Source of the DNA: JAMXLG01 sp963765935 | Lineage (GTDB): Bacteria; Vulcanimicrobiota; Vulcanimicrobiia; Vulcanimicrobiales; Vulcanimicrobiaceae | Assembly: GCA_963765935.1 (NCBI GenBank) | Contig: CAVXXX010000001.1 | Location: 1,984,001-2,048,000 of the forward strand | Reading direction: 5' to 3' | DNA length: 64,000 bases | Shown here: one piece after another, positions 33,993-42,892 of the stretch | How the letters are laid out: each line of letters begins with the position of its first letter | How positions within the stretch are numbered: position 1 is the stretch's first letter | Position numbers and translations under genes: made by a program | The notes under the pieces: model-generated | Told to the model about the DNA's origin: nothing | The model's input: the letters and a program-made list of their open reading frames with translations, nothing else | Database searches by the model: none

Positions 33993-35486
33993 ATGAACGT
34001 ACGCACGCGGGTCGCTCCGTCTCCGACGGGCGACCCTCATGTTGGCACGGCATACGTCGCGCTCGTGAACTATTGTTTCGCGAAGCACAACGGCGGCGAT
34101 TTCCTCTTGCGTATCGAGGACACGGATCAAGCGCGCAGCACGCGCGAGAGCGAACGCGCGATTCTCGACTCGCTGCATTGGCTTGGACTGTCGTGGGACG
34201 AAGGACCGGACATCGGCGGACCGCATGGTCCGTATCGCCAGAGCGAACGCTCGGAGATCTACAAAAAATACGTCACGCAGTTGCTCGATCAACGCGATGC
34301 ATTCAAGTGCTTCTGCACGCCGGAGCGGCTTGAAGAGATGCGCGTCGCGCAGCGCGCGGCCGGACTTCCGCCTCGCTACGACGGGTTGTGCCTAACGTAT
34401 TCGCCGGAAGAGATCCTCCGCCGCGAAGCGGCCGGTGAGCCGTATGTCGTTCGGCTGAAGGTTCCCGATCACGGCATTTGCGTCGTTGAAGACGGACGCC
34501 GCGGCAAGATCGAGTTCGAGTGGAAGACCGTCGATATGCAGGTGTTGATGAAGTCGGATGGCTTGCCGACCTACCACCTTGCAAACGTCGTCGACGATCA
34601 CTTGATGGAAATCACGCACGTTATGCGCGGCGAAGAGTGGATTTCCAGCGCACCGAAGCACGTGCTGCTCTACCAATACTTTGGCTGGGAGATGCCGAAC
34701 CTCATCCATCTTCCGCTGCTTCGAAACCCTGATAAATCGAAGCTCTCGAAGCGAAAGAATCCGACGGGCATTCTATTCTATCAAGCGATGGGATATTTGC
34801 CCGAAGCGCTATTGAACTTTTTGGGATTGCTGTCGAACTCGCTGCCCGAGGGTGTCGATGAAGCGCTATCGCTCGCCGACATGGTGCAGCGCTTCTCGCT
34901 CGAACACATTCCGCTCGGCGGTCCCGTCTTCGATATCGCGAAGCTCGATTGGCTCAATGGTCGCTACCTTCGCGAGAAGGTCGATCTCGATCAATTTATG
35001 GGTCGCGTCGCCGCCTGGGGCTTTTCGCCTGAGCGGCTAAAACGTATCGCATCGCTTGCGCAAACACGTATCGAACGCCTGAGCGATCTCGGACCATTAG
35101 TCAGCTTTTTCTTTGCAGGTCGTTTGCCGGTTACGGCCGATCAGTTGCGCGGCGGAAAGTTGAGCGACGAAGAGGTACGCAAGGCATTGGCGCTTGCGAT
35201 GTGGGACCTTGACGGACTGCGCGAATGGAGCGTGCAGGGTATCGAGAACGTGCTCAAGCGCGTGGGCGACGTCCTCGGCAAGAAATTCCGCGATGTGGCG
35301 CGACCGTTCTATGTCGCGATTACCGGAAGTCCGACGTCCGTGCCGCTGTTTGATGCAATGGATCTGCTTGGACGCGACATGGTGCGGGAGCGTCTTCGCG
35401 TGGCGCTCGATCAGCTCGGCGCCCCGAGCAAAAAAGAACAAGACGAGTGGAAGAAGCTGCTCGATGTAAAGGAGACGGAAGAATGA
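33993..35486 (+). CDS. gltX: Glutamyl-tRNA synthetase
   Basis: This class I synthetase has 497 residues. It charges tRNA-Glu, and possibly tRNA-Gln in the absence of GlnRS. The HIGH-type motif is PSPTGDPHVGTAYVAL and the KMSKS-type motif is SKLSKRKNPTGI. RIEDTDQARS, EGPDIGGPHGPYRQSER and RGEEWISSAPKHVLLYQ are typical GltX blocks, and the alpha-helical anticodon-binding part fills the C-terminal third. The start ATG at 33993 is placed by homology of the first residues (MNVRTRVAPSPTG). Its stop overlaps glmU (ATGA). Confidence 0.95.
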   Translation: MNVRTRVAPSPTGDPHVGTAYVALVNYCFAKHNGGDFLLRIEDTDQARSTRESERAILDSLHWLGLSWDEGPDIGGPHGPYRQSERSEIYKKYVTQLLDQRDAFKCFCTPERLEEMRVAQRAAGLPPRYDGLCLTYSPEEILRREAAGEPYVVRLKVPDHGICVVEDGRRGKIEFEWKTVDMQVLMKSDGLPTYHLANVVDDHLMEITHVMRGEEWISSAPKHVLLYQYFGWEMPNLIHLPLLRNPDKSKLSKRKNPTGILFYQAMGYLPEALLNFLGLLSNSLPEGVDEALSLADMVQRFSLEHIPLGGPVFDIAKLDWLNGRYLREKVDLDQFMGRVAAWGFSPERLKRIASLAQTRIERLSDLGPLVSFFFAGRLPVTADQLRGGKLSDEEVRKALALAMWDLDGLREWSVQGIENVLKRVGDVLGKKFRDVARPFYVAITGSPTSVPLFDAMDLLGRDMVRERLRVALDQLGAPSKKEQDEWKKLLDVKETEE

Positions 35487-36829
35487 CGCTGCGCGCGATC
35501 GTTCTCGCTGCCGGCAAAGGCACGCGAATGAAGAGTGCAACGCCAAAGGTTCTACACGAACTCTGTGGCCGTCCGATGCTGTGGTACACGATCGCGGCGC
35601 TGCAGCGTTCCGGCATCACAGAAATCCTGGTCGTTACGAACGACGACCTCGAGCCGCGCATCGCTGAATTCGGCGTGCGCAGCGTCGTGCAGAAGGAACA
35701 GCTCGGTACGGGTCATGCGGTCAAGGTCGCACTCGAGGCGATGGACGTGCAAAACGGCGGCCGCATTATCGTTGCCTACGGTGACATGCCGCTCGTAACG
35801 GACGAGATCTTCCGCGGTATGATGGGATCGCTCGAAGCGAACGGTGCACCGGGCACGGCAATGGCGCTGGTGACCGTGAAGATGCCGCTGCCGTCGAATT
35901 TCGGCCGCATCGTGCGCAAGGGCCACGATGTCGAGCGCATCGTCGAGGTGCGCGACGCGTCGCCGCAAGAGCTCGAAATCGACGAGATGAATGCGGGAAT
36001 CTACGCGTTCGCGGAGGACGAACTGCGCGATGCGGTCGCCCAGCTGAAGAACGACAACGCGCAGAGCGAGTATTACTTGACCGATACGGTCGAACAGTTC
36101 GTTCGTGCGGGCAAGCGCGTTCGCCCGGTGCTGTGCGGAGACCATCTGCACGTGCTCGGCATCAACGATCGCGCCGAACTTGCGCGGGCGCGCAAGGAGA
36201 TGAACGCGCGCATCTGCGCGCAACACATGCGCGACGGCGTGACGATTATCGATCCCGATACGACGTATCTCGAACCCGAGCTGAAGATCGGGCGCGACAC
36301 CGTCATTTATCCGGGTACGAGCATCTCGCTCTTGACCGAAATCGGCGAAGGTTGTGCAATCGGCCCGCACACCCGGATTTCCGATGCGAAGATCGGCAAT
36401 AACGTGACCATTCGCGAAAGCGTGATCACGGAAAGCGAAATCGGCGACGATTCGGCGATCGGACCGTTCGCCCACATTCGCGGCCACGCGAAGCTTGCAG
36501 GCGACAACCGCGTCGGCAACTTCGTCGAAGTGAAAAACGCCGAATATGCAAAGGGTGCGAAATCCGCGCATCTTTCCTATCTCGGCGACGCATCGATCGG
36601 CGAAGAGAGCAACATCGGCGCCGGCACGATCACCTGCAACTATGACGGTAAGAAGAAAAACCGCACGACAATCGGTAAGAACGTCTCGATCGGGTCGAAC
36701 ACGTCGATCGTCGCGCCGCGTACGATCGGCGACGGTGCCCTCACGGGCGCCGGATCGGTCGTAACGAAGGACGTCCCGCCGGGCGAGCGAGTCGCCGGAA
36801 ATCCGGCGAAGCCGTTGCCGGAAAAATAA
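35483..36829 (+). CDS. glmU: Bifunctional GlmU (GlcN-1-P acetyltransferase/uridylyltransferase)
   Basis: GlmU makes UDP-GlcNAc, the precursor of peptidoglycan and lipopolysaccharide. The 448 residues comprise the nucleotidyltransferase domain (IVLAAGKGTRMKSATPKVLH, YGDMPLVTDE) and, from about 250, a left-handed beta-helix acetyltransferase (GPFAHIRGHAKLAGDNRVGNFVEVKN, TITCNYDGKKKNRTTIG). Both active regions look complete. The ATG overlaps the gltX stop by 4 bp. In many bacteria glmU precedes prs; here prs is 10 kb away with rplY and pth. Confidence 0.95.
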   Translation: MTLRAIVLAAGKGTRMKSATPKVLHELCGRPMLWYTIAALQRSGITEILVVTNDDLEPRIAEFGVRSVVQKEQLGTGHAVKVALEAMDVQNGGRIIVAYGDMPLVTDEIFRGMMGSLEANGAPGTAMALVTVKMPLPSNFGRIVRKGHDVERIVEVRDASPQELEIDEMNAGIYAFAEDELRDAVAQLKNDNAQSEYYLTDTVEQFVRAGKRVRPVLCGDHLHVLGINDRAELARARKEMNARICAQHMRDGVTIIDPDTTYLEPELKIGRDTVIYPGTSISLLTEIGEGCAIGPHTRISDAKIGNNVTIRESVITESEIGDDSAIGPFAHIRGHAKLAGDNRVGNFVEVKNAEYAKGAKSAHLSYLGDASIGEESNIGAGTITCNYDGKKKNRTTIGKNVSIGSNTSIVAPRTIGDGALTGAGSVVTKDVPPGERVAGNPAKPLPEK

Positions 36830-36834
36830 CGCCT

Positions 36835-36877
36835 AACTAATTCATTAGTTGACTTCGGGGACCGTTTCCGCTAAGCT
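36835..36877 (+). promoter_or_regulatory. Promoter with inverted repeat before hydrolase gene
   Basis: TTGACT (36849-36854) and TAAGCT (36872-36877) are 17 bp apart, 36 bp before the start codon. The -35 box is overlapped by a perfect inverted repeat (AACTAAT, TC, ATTAGTT; 36835-36850), and a further ATTAGTT lies at 36886-36892. The arrangement suggests a repressed promoter; no regulator gene is next to it. Confidence 0.55.
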
Positions 36878-36912
36878 CTTAAGCAATTAGTTCAGCGGAT
36901 TAGGAGATCCTC

Positions 36913-37947
36913 GTGCCCATTTTCATCGCGCTCGTCCTGTCGCTCGTCGCCCCCTGGTATGCGCCTCCATCCACGGACGTCGTGATGAAGCCCGTCGTTT
37001 TCACAAACGCCGGCGCAACGCTAAAGGGCACGCTCTACCTGCCCGTCTCGCGCCGCCCGGTGCCCGCGATCGTGGTCTTTCATGGTGCATCGGAGCCGCT
37101 CGCAAGCACGCCGCTGTACCGGCATTTGAGCGAAGGGCTCACGCAAATGGGCATAGCGGTGCTGCTCTTCGATCGCCGCGGAACCGGCGCGTCGGCGGGA
37201 TCACCGGAAGTTCCGTACGAGACGCTTGCCGATGACGGCATCGCGGGTGCGCGCGCGTTGCGCAACATGCGGGGAATCGATCCAAAACGCGTTGGGTACT
37301 GGGGCGTCAGCCAAGGTGGGTGGTTAGCGTCGTTCGCGGCCACGCGCGATTCGGCCGCAGCGTTTGCCGTCGCGGTTTCAGCTCCATTGACGACGCCGGA
37401 GTCTCAAATGGAATTCGCGGACGCAAACCGCTTGCACGTGCTCGGCTATTCACAAACGCAGATCGACGACATGCTCGAGGCACGTAAAGCGTGGACGGGA
37501 TATTTGCGCGGTGCGAATTCGCGCGCCGACGCGGTTGCTGCGATCGGGAAGATTGAAAATCAGTCGTGGTATCAGTACATGTATATGCCGACGGTTGCAC
37601 AACTCAAAGGACCGTCGGAATCTACCTGGCGCACGCAGATGGACGACGATCCGATCGCTGCAATCGAAGAGGTGAAGATTCCGATGCTCTTTATCTTGGG
37701 ATCTTCAGATCCGTGGATTCCCGTCGCTCAAACGGCCGCGTCACTTAAAACGATCGCAACGATCCATCCAAATATAAGCTATGCGATAATCCCGAACGCG
37801 AATCACCTGATGATGGTCCCGCCCGTTCCCGAGCGCATGGCCGATGCGGGACCCGATGCGGTAAAAACCGAGATGCCGCAGTCGCCCGCATATTTCATGA
37901 TGCTGGGCAGCTGGGTCACGCGCATCACCGACATTGCAACGCCATAG
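36913..37947 (+). CDS. Exported alpha/beta hydrolase
   Basis: This 344-residue protein starts with GTG after TAGGAGA, with a signal peptide (PIFIALVLSLVAPWYAPPS). The hydrolase fold has the oxyanion strand AIVVFHGASEPLA, LLFDRRGTGASAG, nucleophile elbow GVSQGGWLA and late catalytic residues GSSDPWIPV and ANHLMMVPP. It belongs to the broad dienelactone hydrolase/acyl-peptidase-like group. Substrate is unknown. It shares a strand and short spacing (40 bp) with the outer-membrane protein gene at 37988. Confidence 0.78.
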   Translation: MPIFIALVLSLVAPWYAPPSTDVVMKPVVFTNAGATLKGTLYLPVSRRPVPAIVVFHGASEPLASTPLYRHLSEGLTQMGIAVLLFDRRGTGASAGSPEVPYETLADDGIAGARALRNMRGIDPKRVGYWGVSQGGWLASFAATRDSAAAFAVAVSAPLTTPESQMEFADANRLHVLGYSQTQIDDMLEARKAWTGYLRGANSRADAVAAIGKIENQSWYQYMYMPTVAQLKGPSESTWRTQMDDDPIAAIEEVKIPMLFILGSSDPWIPVAQTAASLKTIATIHPNISYAIIPNANHLMMVPPVPERMADAGPDAVKTEMPQSPAYFMMLGSWVTRITDIATP

Positions 37948-37987
37948 TTTTCCGACCGCTACTCTTCTCAACGCCTAGGAGCTTCTC

Positions 37988-40051
37988 GTGCTTTCTTTAC
38001 TCGTGCCCGTGACCCAAACGGCGCCTCCCCTGACACCGAGCGCCGCCGATCCCGGATGGCCGCAACAACAACCGGTCGGCTTGAAATGGGACGTCGCACA
38101 CGGTCGCCCAGCGCAAGACAACACGGCCGTTCACTTTACGACGGACGGAAAAATGTTCTACGTACGGTTCGATGCCGAACAGCATACGCCGATCATCGCC
38201 ACACAACACGGCGATGATTTAATCACCGGCGGCAGCAATGCGAACGGCGGCATTTCGTGGAGCAGTGACGACGCGGTGTGGGTCGACCTGTGGCCAACCG
38301 GTCCCGGAGGGTTCGAGTATCAATTCGAATCGAATCCGGCCGGCGCGCATAACGAAGCGTCCACGGAAAATGCCGCTTTCGCTCCCGACTGGCAATCAGA
38401 AGGAAGCGTTCGCAGCGGCAGCTACACCGTAACGATGGCGATTCCGCTTAGCGTAATTCATGGCGCGAAAGCGGGAACGTGGCGCATTCAGTTCGTCCGT
38501 TTCGAACGCGCGAGCGGCGATCTCGATGTGTGGTCGTACGACACATCGCAAACGAGCCCCGACGATGCCGCGCGGGCCGGCAGCGTCTCGATTCCGCTCG
38601 TTGCAAAGGCGCCGATCCCGAGACCGCGCGCGGCTATCTACGGACTCGGTGCGATTGCAACGGAATCTGCGGGCGGATCGACGTCGCGGATGGGTGCCGA
38701 CTTCTCGATACCGGTAACCCCGACGGCAGCGTTTTTCGGAACGCTCCACCCGGACTATTCCAACGTCGAGCTCGATCAGCAATCGATCTCGCCGACCGTT
38801 TACCAACGTACGTATAGCGAGGTTCGTCCGTTCTTTACGCAAGCTGCATCCTATTACAATAACTTCAACTGCAACGTCTGCAACGGCTTCCGCACGACAC
38901 TCTATACGCCGGCGATCCCTACGCCACGCGAGGGCTACGCGTTTGAAGGTAAGGACGGCTTGTTCGGCCTTGCGGCGTATGACGCGATCGGCGTCGATCG
39001 CACCGATGTCGGAAGCGCACTCAATTACACGTCACCGGATACGCACTGGCAGTTTGCGGCGCAGCATGTTGCCGCCAATTTGCCGGGCCTCGTCGATGAT
39101 GCGAATCAAGCCGGCCTCAATTGGTACAATGGGAAGCACCTCAGCGCGTACGTCAACTACGCGACCGATCGCGGCACGAACGTCCTCAATCCAAGCCAAG
39201 GAAATTGGGTGGATGCAGGCGGAGGCTGGGGAGATCAACACTTTGCGCTCTACGCATCGGTACGTAAAGTCGGAGAGTACTTCAATCCCGTCGATGGATT
39301 CGATTCGCATCCCGGCATTGCGGGCTACGGCGCATATACCGCGCGCATCTGGACCTTCGCGAAACAAGATATGCTGCAATCCTTGGGTGTGAGCATGTTT
39401 TTGGATCGCTATCAGGGAACACAATACGGACAGGCGCAAACCGACAATCAAGTGCTCTTAGATCTGTTGTTCAAGAACACGTTCGACGTGCAGCTCTTCT
39501 CGGGATCCGATTACTGGCGTTTCGATCAGACGCTGACGCCGATTTCGCAGAACGGCGGATTCAGCATTACCTACCACAGCGGCATGCAGAACAACGTCGG
39601 TAACTTTCCCTCGCACGGCGCGTCGGCATACCCGACACAGGTTCAGTACTACACCGGACGATATGGCCTCGGGCGTCTGGACACGTGGTTCCGTTCGTCG
39701 GTACTGAAGATGGGCGAGCGCGGCTCGGTCACGCTAACCCTCGATAACACCTCGCAATGGTACACACAAACGCCGAACAACATCCAGTGGTTCGAAGGTG
39801 TGTCGTACGCATATCAAATCAGCCACAATTCCTCGCTTGCAATCGGGTTGCGCCGCGTCGTCGGTTATCCTCCGCAACCCAACGGCGGTGGCAACTGCGC
39901 GGGCGAGTGCTCGAATGTTTCCGTCGCCTATCATCTGCGTTGGAAGAATTACGAACTCTACGCTGCGTACGGTGACCCCAACACGCTGATCACCGTACCG
40001 CAAGCGATCTTCAAGCTGATCTTCTACGCCGGAGGACAGAAGGGAACGTAA
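37988..40051 (+). CDS. CBM9-like and DUF5916-like outer-membrane protein
   Basis: This 687-residue protein starts with GTG and a short export signal (LSLLVPVTQTAPPLTP). The first 200 residues match the carbohydrate-binding family 9-like fold used in DUF5916 proteins: MFYVRFDAEQHTPIIATQ, SSDDAVWVDLWPTG and TVTMAIPLSVIHG. After that come long strands with alternating aromatic residues (LHPDYSNVELDQQSISPTVY, PFFTQAASYYNNFNC) that suggest a beta-barrel. Members sit in the outer membrane of diderms with undefined roles. It is close to, and convergent with, the small barrel-like gene at 40070. Confidence 0.75.
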   Translation: MLSLLVPVTQTAPPLTPSAADPGWPQQQPVGLKWDVAHGRPAQDNTAVHFTTDGKMFYVRFDAEQHTPIIATQHGDDLITGGSNANGGISWSSDDAVWVDLWPTGPGGFEYQFESNPAGAHNEASTENAAFAPDWQSEGSVRSGSYTVTMAIPLSVIHGAKAGTWRIQFVRFERASGDLDVWSYDTSQTSPDDAARAGSVSIPLVAKAPIPRPRAAIYGLGAIATESAGGSTSRMGADFSIPVTPTAAFFGTLHPDYSNVELDQQSISPTVYQRTYSEVRPFFTQAASYYNNFNCNVCNGFRTTLYTPAIPTPREGYAFEGKDGLFGLAAYDAIGVDRTDVGSALNYTSPDTHWQFAAQHVAANLPGLVDDANQAGLNWYNGKHLSAYVNYATDRGTNVLNPSQGNWVDAGGGWGDQHFALYASVRKVGEYFNPVDGFDSHPGIAGYGAYTARIWTFAKQDMLQSLGVSMFLDRYQGTQYGQAQTDNQVLLDLLFKNTFDVQLFSGSDYWRFDQTLTPISQNGGFSITYHSGMQNNVGNFPSHGASAYPTQVQYYTGRYGLGRLDTWFRSSVLKMGERGSVTLTLDNTSQWYTQTPNNIQWFEGVSYAYQISHNSSLAIGLRRVVGYPPQPNGGGNCAGECSNVSVAYHLRWKNYELYAAYGDPNTLITVPQAIFKLIFYAGGQKGT

Positions 40052-40069
40052 CGGAGCATGACGCGCGAA

Positions 40070-40519
40070 CTAGAGCGAGAACTTCAATGCGAGAACGCCG
40101 GCGGTTCCACCGCCGGCGGCGGTCGTATGATAGCCGCGCAGCTCGACGGTTGTGAGCGGCGCGATGCGATGGTCGAGAAACGCGGTGAGCGTACCTCCCG
40201 AATGCGCACCGCCGAATTGGCCGAATCCATAACCGACGCCGAGCGCGCTTCCGCCGCCTACCGCGGCGGTTCCGTCAAGCGTTACAGCGTATCCGCCGCC
40301 GCGCGCGAGCGGCGCAAAGCCGGTCAATCCGACGCTTACCGGAATCACGGGAATGCCGGCTCCCGTACCGAGTAAAAGTCCGCCGCCGGTCGCGCTCAAG
40401 CCGTTTCCTCCGCTCGAATAGACGCCGCCACCGATCGAACCTTCTGCGAAGGCGGGGGCCGCGTTCAACAAGCATGCAAGCGTTACTGCGAATAATGATA
40501 AGAATGCTTTTGAAGACAT
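40070..40519 (-). CDS. Small glycine-rich exported protein, possible beta-barrel
   Basis: This 149-residue protein has a clear signal peptide (SSKAFLSLFAVTLACLLNAA, cut near AFA-EG). The mature part is rich in glycine with alternating hydrophobic strands (GLTGFAPLARGGGYAVTLDG, GALGVGYGF-type) and ends in aromatic Leu (LALKFSL), as many outer-membrane barrels do. No family is recognised. The ATG at 40519 is chosen over the upstream frame because it begins the signal peptide. It is convergent with the DUF5916-like gene. Confidence 0.6.
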   Translation of the reverse strand: MSSKAFLSLFAVTLACLLNAAPAFAEGSIGGGVYSSGGNGLSATGGGLLLGTGAGIPVIPVSVGLTGFAPLARGGGYAVTLDGTAAVGGGSALGVGYGFGQFGGAHSGGTLTAFLDHRIAPLTTVELRGYHTTAAGGGTAGVLALKFSL

Positions 40520-40565
40520 AACGTCGTCGATACTACCCACGATAGCTGAGATTACACTTGACGCC

Positions 40566-41417
40566 ATGAACCAGCACTCACTACGCACGACACACGGAAT
40601 GATGCGCGCGCTGGAGCACGGCGATCGCGGCGAAACGACGATCGTCTATCTGCACGGGTGGCCGCAATCGGCCGATGCATTCGAGCGCGTCATGCGAGCC
40701 GGCGAACGCGTACACAGCGTTGCGCTGGATCTCCCCGGCATTGGGGAGTCGAACGTGAAGCTATCGGACGGATGTAAAACGACGATCGCGGATGCCGTGC
40801 GTGAAGCGATCGGCGTGATGAAGCTCGAGCGCGTCGTGCTCGCCGGCCATGACATCGGCGGACAAGTTGTTTTTGCCTACCTAACGCGCTACGCCGATGA
40901 ACTTGCCGGTGCGGTCATCATGAACGTGGTGATCCCGGGAATACCGCCGTGGGAAGAGGTGATTCGCAATCCGCACATCTGGCATTTCGCTTTCCATAGC
41001 ATCGCGCAGTTGCCGGAGACGCTCGTCTCGGGCAACGAGAGCGCGTACTTCAGCTACTTCTTCGATAATTTGGTAGAGAACCGCGCAGCGATCGATGCCG
41101 ACGCGCGCCGTACCTACGCGTCGGCGTATCGGCGAATGGACGCACTAAAAACCGGATTCGACTGGTATCGCGCATTTGCGGAAGACGCGACCTACAACGC
41201 CGGCTTCGCGGCCAAATCACCCCGGATTTCTACGCCGGTTCTTTACGTGCGTGGCGATCACGAACGCGGATCTATCGATGAATATGTCGACGGCTTACGC
41301 GGTGCCGGGTTAACGAATCTACAGTCTGCGGTCATTCCTCAATGTGGGCACTTCAGCGCGGAAGAGGCTCCCGAAGCGCTCTGGTCCGCAATCGGTGCCT
41401 TCATCGCTACACCATGA
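40566..41417 (+). CDS. Alpha/beta hydrolase, epoxide hydrolase/dehalogenase-like
   Basis: This 283-residue cytoplasmic enzyme has the HGWP oxyanion motif (IVYLHGWPQSADAF) and the GHDIGG elbow, whose aspartate is the nucleophile in epoxide hydrolases and haloalkane dehalogenases. LDLPGIGES and the catalytic histidine in IPQCGHFSAEEAPE are present. Which reaction it catalyses cannot be told. Its 3' end overlaps the convergent decarboxylase gene by 11 bp. Confidence 0.82.
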   Translation: MNQHSLRTTHGMMRALEHGDRGETTIVYLHGWPQSADAFERVMRAGERVHSVALDLPGIGESNVKLSDGCKTTIADAVREAIGVMKLERVVLAGHDIGGQVVFAYLTRYADELAGAVIMNVVIPGIPPWEEVIRNPHIWHFAFHSIAQLPETLVSGNESAYFSYFFDNLVENRAAIDADARRTYASAYRRMDALKTGFDWYRAFAEDATYNAGFAAKSPRISTPVLYVRGDHERGSIDEYVDGLRGAGLTNLQSAVIPQCGHFSAEEAPEALWSAIGAFIATP

Positions 41418-42831
41418 TGGAAGCAATGCGCCGCAGCGCGTCGAGCGTGTGCACGATATCATCATCGCTCGTGCGTTGATTGACGATGCAAACGCGAATC
41501 GCGCGGCGGCCGCCGATGGTCGTTGATGAGGTGACGGCTTCGCCGCTCTCTTGCAAACGAATGACGAGCTCGTCGTTGAAGGCGTCCAGTTCAACCTCGC
41601 TCATTCCGGGCCGTCGATAACGAAAGCACACGATATTGAGCTGCACGGGCGCCAAGAGTTCGAAATAGTGATCGGCGTCGACGAGATCTGCTAGCAACCG
41701 GGCTTGGCGGCAGTTCGCTTCCATCGCGCGTCCGATCGCACGCGAACCGAGCTCTTTGAGCGTAAACCAGACTTTCAGTGCGCGAAATCCGCGCGAGAGG
41801 TCAAGCGTGAAATCGGTGAACCACGGCTGCGCGCTCGCAAGTCCGCGCGGCATGCGCGTCAAGTAATTCGGCAACGACGCAAACGCCGCACGATGCAGTT
41901 GCGCATCACGCACGATCAAACAGCCGGCGTCGTACGGCACCTGAACCCACTTGTGGAAATCGAAGGCTATCGAATCGGCGCGCTCGAGGCCGGCGAATTT
42001 CGGCGCAAGGACCGGCGACATCACCGCCGTCGCTCCAAACGCGCCGTCAACGTGATACCAGAGATCTTCGCGGGCTGCGAGATCTGCAAGCGCGTTCAAC
42101 GGATCGATGCCGCCGACGTCGACGGTACCGGCATTGCCGATAATCATGAACGGCCGGTATCCCGCCGCGCGATCTTCCGCGATCGCGCGCGCGACCACCA
42201 GCGGATCGATGCGATGGAGTGAATCGGTCGGGAGGACGCGCAATGAATCGCTTCCGAGACCGGCGACCTCGAATGCGCGGCGCACGCACCCATGCGTTGC
42301 TGATGAGGCATATCCGATCAATCGCGGGTCGTTCGTAACTCCCGTCGCCCGCACGTTGGGTGCGGCTTTCATGCGCGCGACGAGCACGGCAATCAAGTTC
42401 GCTGCAGAGGTTCCGACGGTCAATACGCCGCTTGCATTCGCCGGAAAACGAAACAGTTCGCAAAACCATTTGATGACGGCGCGCTCGACGAAGACCGCGC
42501 CATGATTGCGGCCGCCGACGTTGGGATTCATCGTCGATGCGAGCATGTCCGCGAGCATGCCCGTCGGCGTCCCCGTCCCCTGAACCCAACCGAAGAATCG
42601 CGGGTGAAGATTGCCGCTACCGTACGGAAAGATTGACTCGACGAATTGCCGATATACCTGCGCGAGCGGTGTCGGCTCGAGCGGCAACGGCTCTTGCAGC
42701 GAGGCGGCAACCTCGTCGGGCATCGGCGTCCACGCATCGCGCTCGCGCACGTGTTCGAGAAAGTCGATTGCGTCGTCGAGCGCCGCGTGGCTCAAAGCGC
42801 GAAATGACGCCCAATCCTTCGGATCCAGCAC
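41407..42831 (-). CDS. PLP-dependent group II amino acid decarboxylase
   Basis: This 474-residue enzyme resembles aromatic L-amino acid decarboxylases: HPRFFGWVQGTGTPTGMLAD, SGVLTVGTSAANLIAV, VDGAFGATAVMSPV, the PLP lysine in FDFHKWVQVPYDAGCL, then RGFRALKVWFTLKELG. The likely substrates are tryptophan, tyrosine or related amino acids, giving amines and CO2. GTG at 42831 is the start. It is divergent from the GGDEF gene. Confidence 0.88.
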   Translation of the reverse strand: MLDPKDWASFRALSHAALDDAIDFLEHVRERDAWTPMPDEVAASLQEPLPLEPTPLAQVYRQFVESIFPYGSGNLHPRFFGWVQGTGTPTGMLADMLASTMNPNVGGRNHGAVFVERAVIKWFCELFRFPANASGVLTVGTSAANLIAVLVARMKAAPNVRATGVTNDPRLIGYASSATHGCVRRAFEVAGLGSDSLRVLPTDSLHRIDPLVVARAIAEDRAAGYRPFMIIGNAGTVDVGGIDPLNALADLAAREDLWYHVDGAFGATAVMSPVLAPKFAGLERADSIAFDFHKWVQVPYDAGCLIVRDAQLHRAAFASLPNYLTRMPRGLASAQPWFTDFTLDLSRGFRALKVWFTLKELGSRAIGRAMEANCRQARLLADLVDADHYFELLAPVQLNIVCFRYRRPGMSEVELDAFNDELVIRLQESGEAVTSSTTIGGRRAIRVCIVNQRTSDDDIVHTLDALRRIASIMV

Positions 42832-42892
42832 CCGCCCATCTTCGCTTCATTGTCCCGGCGCTCCGCGTTGCGGGCACTGATGATGCACGAAG

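Noticed and set aside
35552..36571. A 339-codon open frame antisense to glmU
   Set aside because: glmU shows both catalytic domains; the opposite frame is a codon-bias shadow.
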